DNA from: Streptomyces sp. CA-278952
GTDB taxonomy: Bacteria; Actinomycetota; Actinomycetes; Streptomycetales; Streptomycetaceae
Length of the DNA stretch: 64,000 nt
Direction: 5' to 3'
Assembly: GCF_028747205.1 (NCBI RefSeq)
Contig: NZ_CP112880.1
Span: forward strand, 1,612,001-1,676,000
Shown here: in pieces, positions 17,880 to 27,324 of the stretch
How the letters are laid out: every line of letters begins with the position of its first letter
How positions within the stretch are numbered: the stretch's first letter is position 1
Position numbers and translations under genes: made by a program
Notes under the pieces: model-generated
Told to the model about the DNA's origin: nothing
What the model saw: only the letters and a program-made list of their open reading frames with translations
Database searches by the model: none

Positions 17880-20459
17880 TCAGTACTCGGTGGTGAGGGT
17901 GGCGCCGCTGAAGGCGGCCGCCGCGTGGAGGCTGATGTAGTTGGTGCCGGACGGCGGGTTGCTGATCGTCAGGGTGTGGGAGTTGCCGGGTCCGGTGGCG
18001 CGGTTGGTGTGCGCGCCGGTGGTGGCCCAGCCGAAGTTGCTGTAGTAGAGGTCGGCGTTGCCGGTGTCGCCGCTGACGGTGATCTTCAGCGTCCTGGTGC
18101 CGGCCGGGATGTTCAGGTAGTGGTAGGCGTAGTTGCCGGTGGTGGCGGAGAGGTTGCCGCGACGGCAGTTCTTGCCCAGCACGCGGGTGTCGGAGGCGGT
18201 GCACTCGCCGACGGTGGAGCCGCCGGTCACGGTGACCGTCCGGGTGGTGGTGGCCGTGGCGCCCTTGTCGTCGGTCACGGTCAGCCGGACGGTGTAGCTG
18301 CCCGCGGCGCTGTAGGTCTTGGCGGGGTTGGTCCGGGTGGAGGTGGTGCCGTCGCCGAAGTCCCAGGCGCGGGAGGCGATGGTGCCGTCGGCGTCGGTGG
18401 AGCGGTCGGTGAGCGTGACGGTCAGGTCCTTGACGGCCGCGGTGAACCCGGCGGTGGGGGCCTGGTTGCCCGGCTGGCCGCCGCCACCGCAGTCACCTGC
18501 GGCGCACGCCGCGAGCCAGGTCTTCCAGTCGCTGTCATAGCGGGTGCCGATGGTGCTGGTGAGGTAGGTGCGGGCCGCGCTCCACTCGCCGGCGCGGTAG
18601 TGGGCGAGCACCTTGTCCAGGTCGGCGGGGCGCTTCTCCAGCATGTACCGCACGGCGAGGTAGCCCCAGCGGTAGACCCGGTTGGTGTCGTGGCTGTAGT
18701 CGGTGCTGAACAGGGTGGAGAGGGCGTAGGTGCCCTTGCCCGCCTCGGTCATCGCCGCGGTGTAGGGCTCCTCGCGGTAGTGGTAGGAGATGTACTCCGC
18801 GAAGCCCTCGACCCACCAGATGGTGGGAGTGGTCATGTTGTCGGCGAAGTCGCCGTGCATCGTGAAGCGGCCGTCGAGGTAGTGGGTGTACTCGTGGTTG
18901 AGGTTCCAGATGTGGAAGTCCGGTCGCAGCCACTCGGCCTCGTAGGCGATGAAGCGCGGCTGGTTGCCCACGACGGAGGGGTCGCCCTCCAGGTACATGC
19001 CGCCGTTGTTGGTGTCGATCCCGTACATCGCGCCGGCGTAGGTCTGGTAGTCGGCGCTGGAATCGTAGGCGATCACCTCGATGGCGGTGTTGTTGTCGTC
19101 GGCGACCGGGCCGTTGTCCTTGGCGATCCGGTGGAAGTAGGCGTCCTGCTGGATGAGGCTGGTGCAGCTGGCGCTCAGCTCGGCGGACGTCATCTGCTGG
19201 GCCAGGATGCGGATGCTGGGGCTACAGGTGTGGCGGACCGGCAGGACCTCGCGCTTGAGGCGCTCCTGGAGGTCGCAGACGCCGTACGTGGCGCAGTTCG
19301 CCTTGTCGTAGTAGTCGGCCATCTCCGCTATGCCCACCCAGAGCGGGGCGGTGGGGCCGGTGATGGAGGTGTCCCGGAGCAGGGCGGTGGCCAGCGGGCG
19401 GACCTTGCTCCGCAGGCTCGTGTGCTGGAGGAAGCGGCCCAGCTCCCGCCCGGCGTTCGAGGTCAGGTACGCCTGGTCGCCCTCCAGCAGGGAGAGGTGG
19501 TCGGCGGCGAAGCGGTGCAGCGAGTCGATGAGGCTCGGGTCCGACTCGACGGCGCTGACGAACGCGGGCACCTGGTGGCCCCGGAAGGTCACCGTGTACA
19601 CGTTGTTGACCGCGGCGAGCATCCGCGAGGACGCGTTCCAGGTGGAGTCGTAGTCGGCCAGCATCCGCTTGACGACGGAGATGTACCGGGCGTTCTCCGC
19701 GGCGCTGTCGATCAGGATGACCGCCTCGGAGAGCGTCTCGCCGTTGGCGTCGTTGACGTCGCGCGACCGGGGGCTGGCGAAGAAGCCGTCGAGGCCCGAG
19801 CGGATGGCGGTCTGGAGGGTGGGGCCGTACGGTCCGACGACGTCCGGGTTGTACCACTGCACGTAGTACCCGGCGCGGAGGTACAGCACGAGCTGCGGAG
19901 TGCCGGTACTGCCGTCACCCGGGTAGGAGGCCGCGTTGTCGCGCAGCGCGTAGGCCACCGAGGCCATCTGGGATTCGCGGAAAGCCAGTTGGGCGTTGTT
20001 GCCGGTCAGGCTGAACAGGGTGTTCACGCAGTCCGTGGTGGACGCCTTGATGTGCCGGACCAGTTCGGCGCCGGTGCGGCCGGTGAATTCGGCCGGGTCG
20101 CACGCGGCGGCCGCCTTCGCGGAGGACTTCTCGCCCGCGCTCTGCTTCGACGGGGCGTCGTGCTCGCCGTAGGCCTCCTTGAGGGGGGACTTGTCGGCGC
20201 TCAGCGGGGGGAGCTGGGACGCCTTCAACCGGTCCTTGGCCTGGTGGCCGGTGTCCGAGGTGGGGGACTGCTGCGCCTGCGGCGCGGGGTCGGCCGACCC
20301 GGCGGGGCGGGACGACTGGGACGGGTTCGATGCCGTGGCGGCCGAAGGGGAGTTCGGCTGCGCCTGGGCCGGCTGCGCGAGCAGCGCGACGCTCATCGCC
20401 CCGGCCAGGGCCAGGGGCAGAACGGCACCCACACCTCGGCGGACGAGTGTGGTTCTCAC
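17880..20459 (-). CDS. Secreted M9-type collagenase with PKD and prepeptidase C-terminal domains
   Basis: The protein has 859 residues. The GTG at 20459 is chosen because GGGAGGA lies 7 bases before it; an ATG five codons upstream overlaps that ribosome site. A signal peptide ends near AQA (about residue 33). The M9 N-terminal activator domain is followed by the zinc site HEYTH (His522, Glu523, His526) and EGFAE (551-555). A PKD domain (about 685-765: DRSTDADGTIASRAWDFGDG) and a prepeptidase-type collagen-binding domain (about 775-859) follow. It should release peptides rich in Pro and hydroxyproline. It opens the collagen/hydroxyproline region and has a GntR-type operator word 145 bases upstream. 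Confidence 0.95.
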   Translation of the reverse strand: MRTTLVRRGVGAVLPLALAGAMSVALLAQPAQAQPNSPSAATASNPSQSSRPAGSADPAPQAQQSPTSDTGHQAKDRLKASQLPPLSADKSPLKEAYGEHDAPSKQSAGEKSSAKAAAACDPAEFTGRTGAELVRHIKASTTDCVNTLFSLTGNNAQLAFRESQMASVAYALRDNAASYPGDGSTGTPQLVLYLRAGYYVQWYNPDVVGPYGPTLQTAIRSGLDGFFASPRSRDVNDANGETLSEAVILIDSAAENARYISVVKRMLADYDSTWNASSRMLAAVNNVYTVTFRGHQVPAFVSAVESDPSLIDSLHRFAADHLSLLEGDQAYLTSNAGRELGRFLQHTSLRSKVRPLATALLRDTSITGPTAPLWVGIAEMADYYDKANCATYGVCDLQERLKREVLPVRHTCSPSIRILAQQMTSAELSASCTSLIQQDAYFHRIAKDNGPVADDNNTAIEVIAYDSSADYQTYAGAMYGIDTNNGGMYLEGDPSVVGNQPRFIAYEAEWLRPDFHIWNLNHEYTHYLDGRFTMHGDFADNMTTPTIWWVEGFAEYISYHYREEPYTAAMTEAGKGTYALSTLFSTDYSHDTNRVYRWGYLAVRYMLEKRPADLDKVLAHYRAGEWSAARTYLTSTIGTRYDSDWKTWLAACAAGDCGGGGQPGNQAPTAGFTAAVKDLTVTLTDRSTDADGTIASRAWDFGDGTTSTRTNPAKTYSAAGSYTVRLTVTDDKGATATTTRTVTVTGGSTVGECTASDTRVLGKNCRRGNLSATTGNYAYHYLNIPAGTRTLKITVSGDTGNADLYYSNFGWATTGAHTNRATGPGNSHTLTISNPPSGTNYISLHAAAAFSGATLTTEY

Positions 20460-20602
20460 GATTTTTCCTCCCATGAGGGATCGGAGGCACGCGCATGCGT
20501 GACCGATGGGATGTACAGGGCGTGGGTCAGGGGGTGTTGTCGTGCCGTGCTGTCGGCCGGACGGAAGGGGGTCGATGTCCGGAGTTGACATGCCCACGCC
20601 CT

Positions 20603-20628
20603 GTGACATGTACAATGGCACAGGTCAC
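20603..20628. promoter_or_regulatory. Operator word A upstream of the collagenase
   Basis: GTGACATGTAC (20603-20613) matches the 11-base word repeated at three other promoters of this region (consensus GTGACATTGYA). It is embedded in an imperfect palindrome, TGTGAC at 20602-20607 paired with GTCACA at 20624-20629. I could not assign a confident -10/-35 pair for the collagenase here. Confidence 0.65.
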
Positions 20629-20770
20629 ACATCACTGGGAAGGCGTGTGGCCGAATTCGATACGACTTATCGGTGAACGCGGCCCGGCAGGGAGGGACGG
20701 CCCGGTCGGGAGGGGTGGCCCGGCGGGCGGACGCGGCCCGCCGGGCGTGTGACGGGCCGCCGGGGGGCTC

Positions 20771-21802
20771 TCAGCCCGTTTCGGGGAAGTGGCAGGCCGC
20801 CGTGCGCGCGCCGGAGCCCACGACCTGGAGCAGCGGCCGCTCCGTACGGCACACGGCCTGCGCCTTGGGGCAGCGCGGATGGAAGCCGCAGCCGCTGGGC
20901 GGCGAGGCCGGGCTCGGCGGGTCGCCGAGCAGGAGGATCCGCTCCCGGCGGCGCTCCGCCGCCGGGTCGGGCAGCGGGACCGCCGAGAGCAGCGCCCGGG
21001 TATAGGGGTGCGCCGGCCTGTCGTACAGCTCGCGCTTGTCGCCGATCTCGACGATGCGGCCCAGGTACATCACCGCCACCCGGTCGCACACCCGCTTCAC
21101 GACGGACAGGTCGTGGGCGATGAAGAGGAACGACAGCCCCAGCTCCCCGCCCAGACGCTCCATCAGATTGACGACCTGCGCCTGTACGGACACGTCGAGC
21201 GCGGAGACCGGCTCGTCGGCGACGATCAGGCGGGGGCCGGTCGCCAGGGCGCGGGCGATGCCGATGCGCTGGGCCTGGCCGCCGGAGAACTGGTACGGGT
21301 GCCGGTCCAGGTGCTCGGAGCCCAGCCCCACCAGGTCGAGCAGTTCGGCGGCCCGGTCCCGGGCCGCCCCGACCGTGGCCCCCTGCACGAGCAGGGGTTC
21401 GGAGATGATCCGGGCGACGGTCTGCCGGGGGTTCAGGGAGGCGTGGGGGTCCTGGAAGATGATCTGGAGGTGCTGCCGGACCGGCCGCAGCTCACGCTGG
21501 GAAAGATGCGTGATGTCGCGGCCCTCGAACTCGACGGTCCCCGCGGTGGGTTCCAGCAGCCGGACCAGCATCCTGCCCGTGGTGGACTTGCCGCAGCCGG
21601 ACTCTCCGACCAGCCCGAGGGTCTCCCCCTCGGCCAGCTCCAGATCGACGCCGTCCACCGCGCGGACCGGAGCGGCGGCGCGGCCCAGGACGCGGCGGCC
21701 GGGGAACGTCTTCACCAGACCGCGTACGGACAGCAGGGGCGCGGCGCCACCTTCCGTAGAACTCCCCGTCGGGGGTGAGGACTTGGAGAGTGTGGGTTTC
21801 AT
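20771..21802 (-). CDS. Oligopeptide ABC importer ATPase (DppF/OppF type)
   Basis: The protein has 343 residues. Walker A is GESGCGKSTTGR (about 68-79), the signature is FSGGQAQRIGIARALA, Walker B is LIVADEPVSALD, and the H-loop is FIAHDLS. The C-terminal oligopeptide-transporter extension contains the family's cysteine-rich segment (SGCGFHPRCPKAQAVC). Its start overlaps the stop of the partner ATPase (ATGA). It is the last gene of a five-gene importer operon and should energise uptake of collagen-derived peptides. Confidence 0.95.
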   Translation of the reverse strand: MKPTLSKSSPPTGSSTEGGAAPLLSVRGLVKTFPGRRVLGRAAAPVRAVDGVDLELAEGETLGLVGESGCGKSTTGRMLVRLLEPTAGTVEFEGRDITHLSQRELRPVRQHLQIIFQDPHASLNPRQTVARIISEPLLVQGATVGAARDRAAELLDLVGLGSEHLDRHPYQFSGGQAQRIGIARALATGPRLIVADEPVSALDVSVQAQVVNLMERLGGELGLSFLFIAHDLSVVKRVCDRVAVMYLGRIVEIGDKRELYDRPAHPYTRALLSAVPLPDPAAERRRERILLLGDPPSPASPPSGCGFHPRCPKAQAVCRTERPLLQVVGSGARTAACHFPETG

Positions 21803-22872
21803 CGGGCCTCCTCGGCCGGTACGGGGGCGCCGCCGGGCGGACCGGGGTGCGGAGCGGTCGGGGCGGCCGGCAGGGGCAGGTGGCAGGCGACCAGCCGGCC
21901 GCCGCCGGGCACGGCCCGGGGGCGGGGGCTCTCCCCGGCGCAGCGGGCCCGCTCCGGGGCGGTGGCGGCGGCCGCCCGGGGGCAGCGCGGTGCGAAGGGA
22001 CAGCCGGGTCTCGGCTCGGCCGGTGACGGCGGGGAGCCGGGGATGGCGCGCAGCGGTGCGTCGTCCGGGTCGTCCAATCGGGGCAGGGAGTCCAGGAGGC
22101 CCCGGGTGTAGGGGTGCGCGGGGCTGTGGAACAGCTCGTCCACCGGGGCCTGTTCGGCGCCGCGCCCGCCGTACATGACGAGCACCTCGTGGGCGACGCG
22201 GGCCACCACGCCCAGGTCGTGGGTGATCATCAGGACGCCGAGTCCGCGCTCCTGCTGGAGCCGGGCGATCAGTTCGAGGATCTGCGCCTGGACGGTGACG
22301 TCGAGCGCGGTGGTCGGTTCGTCGGCGACGAGGAGTTCGGGTTCGCAGGCGAGGGCCATGGCGATCATGGCGCGCTGGCGCATGCCGCCGGAGAACTGGT
22401 GCGCGTACTCCCCCGCCCGGCGGGCCGGTTCGGGGATGCCGACCTCGCCGAGCATCTCCACGGCTCGTCTGCGGGCGACGCGCCGGCCGCTGCCGAAGTG
22501 GTGGCGGTGGGCCTCCGCGATCTGCTCGCCGACGGTGTACGCGGGGTGCAGTGCGGAGAGCGGGTCCTGGAAGACCATGGCCATCCGGCGGCCGCGCAGC
22601 CGGCCGAAGCGGCGGTCGGTCAGGCCGAGGAGTTCCTGTCCGGCGAGGGTGACCGATCCGCTCACGCGGGCCCGGCGATGCAGGCCCATCACGGCGAGGG
22701 AGGTGACCGACTTTCCGGAGCCGGATTCGCCGACAAGCCCCAGGGTGCGGCCGGCCTCCACGGTGAAGGAGACCCCGTCGACGGCCTGGACGGTTCCGGC
22801 GGGGGTGTCGAAGGCGACCCGCAGGTCGTGGACGCGCAGCAGGGGGTGGTCCGGTGCGGTGGTGGGCGGCAC
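21799..22872 (-). CDS. Oligopeptide ABC importer ATPase (DppD/OppD type)
   Basis: The protein has 357 residues. Walker A is GESGSGKSVTSLA, the signature FSGGMRQRAMIAMALA, Walker B LLVADEPTTALDVT, and the H-loop MITHDLGVV. The oligopeptide C-terminal segment has CPFAPRCPRA. Translation starts at a GTG one base after the permease stop (TGACGTG). It forms the ATPase heterodimer with the downstream gene. Confidence 0.95.
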   Translation of the reverse strand: MPPTTAPDHPLLRVHDLRVAFDTPAGTVQAVDGVSFTVEAGRTLGLVGESGSGKSVTSLAVMGLHRRARVSGSVTLAGQELLGLTDRRFGRLRGRRMAMVFQDPLSALHPAYTVGEQIAEAHRHHFGSGRRVARRRAVEMLGEVGIPEPARRAGEYAHQFSGGMRQRAMIAMALACEPELLVADEPTTALDVTVQAQILELIARLQQERGLGVLMITHDLGVVARVAHEVLVMYGGRGAEQAPVDELFHSPAHPYTRGLLDSLPRLDDPDDAPLRAIPGSPPSPAEPRPGCPFAPRCPRAAAATAPERARCAGESPRPRAVPGGGRLVACHLPLPAAPTAPHPGPPGGAPVPAEEAR

Positions 22873-22873
22873 G

Positions 22874-23860
22874 TCAGTTCCTCACCCTCGGGTCGACGAC
22901 GGCGTACAGGAGGTCGATGACGACGTTGGCCGCCACGATGAAGAAGGCGGCGAGCAGGGTGACGCCGAGCACGACGGGCTGGTCGGAGCGTTGCAGGGCG
23001 TCGTAGAAGAGCCTGCCGACGCCGGGGATGCCGAAGATGGACTCGGTGATGACCGCTCCGGCCAGCAGGGCGCCGAGGTCCATGCCGAAGAGCGTGAGGA
23101 CCGGCATCATCGCGGAGCGCAGCCCGTGTTTGACCACGACGGTCCGGGCGGGCAGGCCCTTGGCGCGGGCGGTCCTGATGTACGGCTGCGCCATCGTCTC
23201 GATCATCGAACTGCGGCTCTGGCGGGCGTACATGGCGGCGTAGAGCAGGGCCAGGGCGATCCACGGCAGCAGGAGGTTGACCGCCCAGGCGAGGGGGTCG
23301 TCGGTGAGCGGGACGTAGGCGGGGTAGGGCAGCAGCCCGGTCAGCCGGACCAGGCCGTACAGGAGCATCACCGCGGTGAAGTAGACGGGCAGGGAGGCCG
23401 TGGCCACCGCGCCGACCATCAGAGTGCGGTCGAGCAGCCCGCCCTTGCGCAGGGCGGCGGTCACCCCGGCGCTCAGCCCGAGCACCAGCCACAGGCCCGC
23501 GGCGCCGAACGCCAGGGAGACGGAGACGGGCAGGCGGTCCATCAGCAGGTCCCACACCGGCAGGGCGTTCTCGTAGGAGTAGCCGAGGCAGGGGAAGCCG
23601 CACTGGAGCGCGTGGGGGCCGCTGCCCAGCTCGCGGCCGGCGAAGATCCCGACGAGGTAGTCGCCGAACTGTCTCCAGACGGGCTGGTCGAGGCCCATGA
23701 AGTGGCGGACCTCGGCGAGGCGTTCGGGGCTGCACGTCTTGCCGCAGGCCGCCGATGCGGGGTCGGCGGGCAGCAGGTAGAAGATCACGAAGGTGACGGC
23801 GCAGATGGCGAGCAGGACGCCGGCCACGCCGAGGAGCCTGCGGACCAGGTAGGCGATCAC
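22874..23860 (-). CDS. Oligopeptide ABC importer permease (DppB type)
   Basis: The protein has 328 residues with six predicted spans. The inner-membrane permease signature for coupling to the ATPase is in EAA-like form (YIRTARAKGLPARTVVVKHG). Cys-containing periplasmic-side insertions (SAACGKTCSPER, LQCGFPCLGY) could form disulphides outside the membrane. The GTG start overlaps the preceding stop (GTGA). Confidence 0.93.
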   Translation of the reverse strand: MIAYLVRRLLGVAGVLLAICAVTFVIFYLLPADPASAACGKTCSPERLAEVRHFMGLDQPVWRQFGDYLVGIFAGRELGSGPHALQCGFPCLGYSYENALPVWDLLMDRLPVSVSLAFGAAGLWLVLGLSAGVTAALRKGGLLDRTLMVGAVATASLPVYFTAVMLLYGLVRLTGLLPYPAYVPLTDDPLAWAVNLLLPWIALALLYAAMYARQSRSSMIETMAQPYIRTARAKGLPARTVVVKHGLRSAMMPVLTLFGMDLGALLAGAVITESIFGIPGVGRLFYDALQRSDQPVVLGVTLLAAFFIVAANVVIDLLYAVVDPRVRN

Positions 23861-24828
23861 GGGCGTCCTCCCTGGGGGTCGAGGATGTCGCGCAGCGCGT
23901 CGCCGAGGACGGTGAAGGCGAGGACGGCGACGAAGAGGAAGGCGCTGGGGACGATGAAGTACATGGGGTCCGTCTCGTAGTAGGCGACGGCCTCGGCGAT
24001 CATCTGGCCCCAGGAGGGGGTGGGCGGGCGCACGCCCACCCCGAGGAAGCTGAGCGCCGCCTCCGTGCTGATCATTCCGGGGATCAGCAGCGTGGTGTAC
24101 GCGATGACGGGCCCGGAGATGTTGGGCAGCACCTGCCGGGTGAGGATGCGCCAGGGCCCGCTGCCGCAGGCCCGGGCGGCCTCGACGAACTCGCGGTGGC
24201 GCAGGGAGAGCGCCTCGGCGCGCACCACGCGGGCGATGCCGGGCCAGCCGAAGACGCCGATGACGACGGTCATCAGCACGACCCGGTTGACGTCCTGGGC
24301 CACCGACATCATCGCGATCATGAAGATGAGCGAGGGGAAGGACATGGTGAGGTCCATCAGCCGGCTCAGTACGGTGTCGACGCGCCCGCCGAAGTACCCG
24401 GCGGCGATGCCCGCGGCGGTGCCGGTGACGACGACGATCGCGGTGGCGGCGAAGGCGATCAGCAGGGACACCTGCGCGCCGTGGACGACGCGGGCGAACA
24501 GGTCGCGGCCGGTGACCGGTTCGACGCCGAGCCAGTGTTCGGCGCTGATGCCGCCGAGGGCGCCGTGGGGCAGGCCGCCGAGGTAGGGGTCGATGGCATC
24601 GGCGTCGAAGGCGGTGGGCGACCAGCCGCCCATGCGGCTGAGCAGGGGCGCGGTGAGGGCGACCAGGATCAGCAGGGCGGCGGCGATCAGGGCGGTACGG
24701 CTGCCCCGGTCGCCCCACAGGCGGCGCCAGGTGGTCCGCCAGAGGGCGTCGGGAAGGGCGGGTGAGCCGGGTCCGCCGGCTGCCGGGGCGTCGCCCGGTC
24801 CGGTGGCCGGGGCGGTGACGATGCTCAT
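23857..24828 (-). CDS. Oligopeptide ABC importer permease (DppC type)
   Basis: The protein has 323 residues. A cytoplasmic N-terminal part (about 1-42, Gly/Pro/Ala-rich then TTWRRLWGDRGSRTALI) leads into six spans. The EAA-type loop is HREFVEAARACGSGPWRIL and the family region LSFLGVGVRPPTPSWG is present. GAGGAAG lies before the ATG at 24828. It pairs with the DppB-type subunit. Confidence 0.94.
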   Translation of the reverse strand: MSIVTAPATGPGDAPAAGGPGSPALPDALWRTTWRRLWGDRGSRTALIAAALLILVALTAPLLSRMGGWSPTAFDADAIDPYLGGLPHGALGGISAEHWLGVEPVTGRDLFARVVHGAQVSLLIAFAATAIVVVTGTAAGIAAGYFGGRVDTVLSRLMDLTMSFPSLIFMIAMMSVAQDVNRVVLMTVVIGVFGWPGIARVVRAEALSLRHREFVEAARACGSGPWRILTRQVLPNISGPVIAYTTLLIPGMISTEAALSFLGVGVRPPTPSWGQMIAEAVAYYETDPMYFIVPSAFLFVAVLAFTVLGDALRDILDPQGGRP

Positions 24829-24848
24829 GGGAATGCTTCCTCGTCCCC

Positions 24849-26594
24849 TCAGCCCTCGCTTCGGGACGGGTCCTTGAGACCGATCACGGCGAAGTCGAAC
24901 TGCCCGGTCCAGGACGGGTGGCCGAAGGCTCCGGCGATGTTGTCGCCGACGAGCAGCGGCTTGCGCTCCCAGAGCAGGGGAACGGCCGGGGAGGTGCGCT
25001 GGATCTCCCGGTCGAGCGCGGTCCAGGCCTTGTTGGCGGCGGTCGCGTCGGACATCTCGGCGATCTCGTCCATGCGGCGCTCGACGGCCTTGTCGCGGAA
25101 CTGGGAGACGTTGCCCTGATTCCCCTTGGGCTTGATGGTGCGGCCGTCGAAGACGAACGGCAGGAAGGTGGCGGCGGACGGGTAGTCCGGGCACCAGCCG
25201 CTGATGGCCATGTCGGGGGCGTTGGCGGTGTCGCCGATGGTGTCGTAGTAGACCGAGGGGTCGACGGTCTCGATCCGCAGCCGTATGCCGACCCGGGCCA
25301 GGCTCTGCTGGAGCGCCTCGGCGCGGGTCTTGTCCCCGGTGGAGACGGTGATCGTCGTGTCGAAGCCGTCGGCCTTGCCCGCCTCGGCGAGCAGCTTCTC
25401 GGCCTTCTTCACGTCACCGGTGGCGGGCCCGCCGTGGACCGGGGCGGCGGCACGGCCGCCCGTCAGGGACGGCGGCAGATAGGCGGTGGCGACGTCGTTG
25501 AGGGCGGGGCCGCCGTTGGCGGTCACCTGGGCCTCCTTGTCGACGGCGTACTGCATAGCGATGCGGAGCTTCGGGTCGTCGAACGGCGCCCGGGAGGTGT
25601 TCAGCGCGAGCATGTCCGTGCAGCCGGTGCGCTCGGCGGAGAGCCGCTGCCGGATCTCCGGCTTCGGCAGGACCTTGGCGACGCTGGAGGGCTGGAGGTC
25701 GGACCACTCGACCGCGGAGGCGTCGGCGCCCGCGCTCTCGATGATCCGGTCGTCGATCTGACCGCCCTTGAGCCCCTGGATCACGACGATGCGGTCGGGG
25801 TAGGCCTTGCGCACCGGGTCGGTCGCCGCGTCCCAGTGGGTGTTGCGGACCAGCACCAGCTTCTTGCCGCGTGCGTAGCTCTCGATGCGGTACGGGCCGG
25901 AGGAGAAGGGCCGCAGGTCGTACTGGACGCCCTTCTCGCGGGACTCGGGCACGGGCGAGAAGGTGGGCAGGGTGACCGTGTAGGAGAACTCGGCGACGGG
26001 TCTGCGCAGCGAGAAGACGATGGTCCGGTCGTCGGGGGTGCGGATCGAGTCGAGGTGCTTGCCGTCCAGCGGGCCGGCGTACCCCTCGGCGCCGGCCAGA
26101 TAGCGCTGGGCGTAGTCGGGTCCGCCGGCGAGGTCGGGGGCGAAGGACCGCTCGACGTTGTACTTGATGTCGCGGGCCCGGATCGGGGTGCCGTCCTCGT
26201 AGACGAGGCCGGGCTTGAGGGTGAAGGTCCAGGTGCGGCCGCCGTCGGAGGATCTGCCGAGGTCGGTCGCGAGGTCGGGGACGATCTCGCTGCCCTTCTT
26301 CCCGGGTTCGGCGCGGAAGGTGGTCAGGGTGCGGTAGATCAGCCGGGTGCCGAAGTCCATCGTCGGCATGACCCAGTTGCGGGCCGGGTCCAGGTGGGCG
26401 AAGTCCTGGTTGGACAGCACGGTCAGGGTGCCGCCCCGCTTCGGCGTGCCGCCGATGACGGTGCCGGTCGCCACACCGGGCTGTCGCTTGTCCGGGTCGC
26501 GGTCGTCACCTCCCTGGGTGGTGCAGGCGCCCAGCAGGGCCAGGGCGAGCGAGGTGCTCAGGGATGCGGACAGCATCCGGGTGCGACGGGACAT
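24849..26594 (-). CDS. Oligopeptide ABC importer substrate-binding lipoprotein (SBP_bac_5)
   Basis: The protein has 581 residues with a lipoprotein signal ending in the lipobox LLGAC (Cys24). The family-5 pattern is clear: YRTLTTF, FTLKPGLVYEDGTPIRARDI, NVERSF and the C-terminal WERKPLLV. It is first in the importer operon, with a GAGGAG site before the ATG. A promoter with an operator word lies about 265 bases upstream (26855-26883), so the mRNA leader is long and GC-rich. Confidence 0.95.
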   Translation of the reverse strand: MSRRTRMLSASLSTSLALALLGACTTQGGDDRDPDKRQPGVATGTVIGGTPKRGGTLTVLSNQDFAHLDPARNWVMPTMDFGTRLIYRTLTTFRAEPGKKGSEIVPDLATDLGRSSDGGRTWTFTLKPGLVYEDGTPIRARDIKYNVERSFAPDLAGGPDYAQRYLAGAEGYAGPLDGKHLDSIRTPDDRTIVFSLRRPVAEFSYTVTLPTFSPVPESREKGVQYDLRPFSSGPYRIESYARGKKLVLVRNTHWDAATDPVRKAYPDRIVVIQGLKGGQIDDRIIESAGADASAVEWSDLQPSSVAKVLPKPEIRQRLSAERTGCTDMLALNTSRAPFDDPKLRIAMQYAVDKEAQVTANGGPALNDVATAYLPPSLTGGRAAAPVHGGPATGDVKKAEKLLAEAGKADGFDTTITVSTGDKTRAEALQQSLARVGIRLRIETVDPSVYYDTIGDTANAPDMAISGWCPDYPSAATFLPFVFDGRTIKPKGNQGNVSQFRDKAVERRMDEIAEMSDATAANKAWTALDREIQRTSPAVPLLWERKPLLVGDNIAGAFGHPSWTGQFDFAVIGLKDPSRSEG

Positions 26595-26637
26595 GGGTGC
26601 ACTCCTCGTACGGGGAAGGGTCGCGGCGGAAGCGGAT

Positions 26638-26709
26638 CGGGCCGGAGGACGGAAGCGGGAACGGGCCGGGACGGGGAACGATCGGGAACGGGAGCGGGCC
26701 GGAGGACGG
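26638..26709. repeat. Low-complexity GGGA/CGGG-rich leader with a 15-base duplication
   Basis: CGGGCCGGAGGACGG occurs at 26638 and 26695 within a stretch built mainly from GGGAACGG-type words. It lies in the long leader of the importer mRNA. No gene was seen in it. Confidence 0.5.
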
Positions 26710-26854
26710 GAACGCGGGAACCGGCCGACAGGAAAGGGGCGGCCCGGAGGGGCCCGGTGATCCGGGCCGCCGAGCGGCCCGGAGGGCGACTGCTTGCGGA
26801 AAGCGAGGCGGAGCGGGCCGGAGACTGCGTCCGCATCCGTGTGGTGTGACCCGT

Positions 26855-26883
26855 AACATAGTAATGTGAAATTGCACAGCCAA
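26855..26883 (-). promoter_or_regulatory. Importer promoter with operator word B in its spacer
   Basis: On the minus strand TTGGCT (26883-26878) and TATGTT (26860-26855) are separated by exactly 17 bases. The plus-strand word GTGAAATTGCA (26866-26876) fills the spacer. Read on the minus strand, GTGCAATTTCACAT matches GTGCAATGTCACAT of site D in 13 of 14 bases. A repressor bound here would block the importer promoter. Confidence 0.75.
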
Positions 26884-27014
26884 GGAGTGCGTCATCCCGT
26901 TACCGAAACGTGTCCACGACGCGGACCGCCCAGCGGCCCGAAAGTGCCGGGGACACGAGGGGCTGACGGACACTCACCCTGCGCCACCCCCGGGGCGAAC
27001 GGCGGATCGAGGGC

Positions 27015-27314
27015 GTGTTCCAGCTGCGCGCCCGGAGCGAGGGCAACATCGCCGAGGGGCTCTACCTCCAGCCGGACGACGAGACGCTGCCGCCCGAGCT
27101 GCGCGGCATGGGCGTGCGGATCGAGGACGACCTGGTGATCACCGCGGACGGGGCGAAGCTGCTCTCCGGCGCGCTGCCCCGTACGGTCGACGGCGTAGAG
27201 GAGCGGATGGCCCGCCTCCTGGACAGCTGGCAGCGCCGGCCTGGACAGCACTGGCCTTGGACCGATGACGCACCGCGCAACGTGACATTGTATAGTGCGG
27301 TGCCACATCATTGA
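27015..27314 (+). pseudogene. 5'-truncated M24 (X-Pro aminopeptidase P-like) remnant
   Basis: The 99-codon frame encodes the C-terminal end of an aminopeptidase-P-type M24 peptidase: YLQPDDETLPPELRGMGVRI then EDDLVITADGAKLLSGALPR and DGVEERMARLL. The metal-binding core that should precede it is absent; the frame is closed by a stop at 26964. Such peptidases cleave X-Pro bonds, which fits collagen peptide use, so this is probably the relic of a former member of the cluster. Its 3' end overlaps the GntR promoter. Confidence 0.8.
27266..27296 (+). promoter_or_regulatory. GntR gene promoter with operator word C
   Basis: TATAGT (27291-27296) is a good -10; TGACGC (27266-27271) is a weaker -35 at 19 bases. 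GTGACATTGTA (27282-27292) overlaps the spacer and -10, as expected for autorepression. Confidence 0.7.
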
Positions 27315-27324
27315 AGGGGAACGC

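Noticed and set aside
20585..20616. TTGACA and TACAAT on the plus strand as a strong promoter
   Set aside because: The spacing is 20 bases and no plus-strand gene follows; the neighbouring genes are on the minus strand. It may be an antisense start but I would not annotate it.
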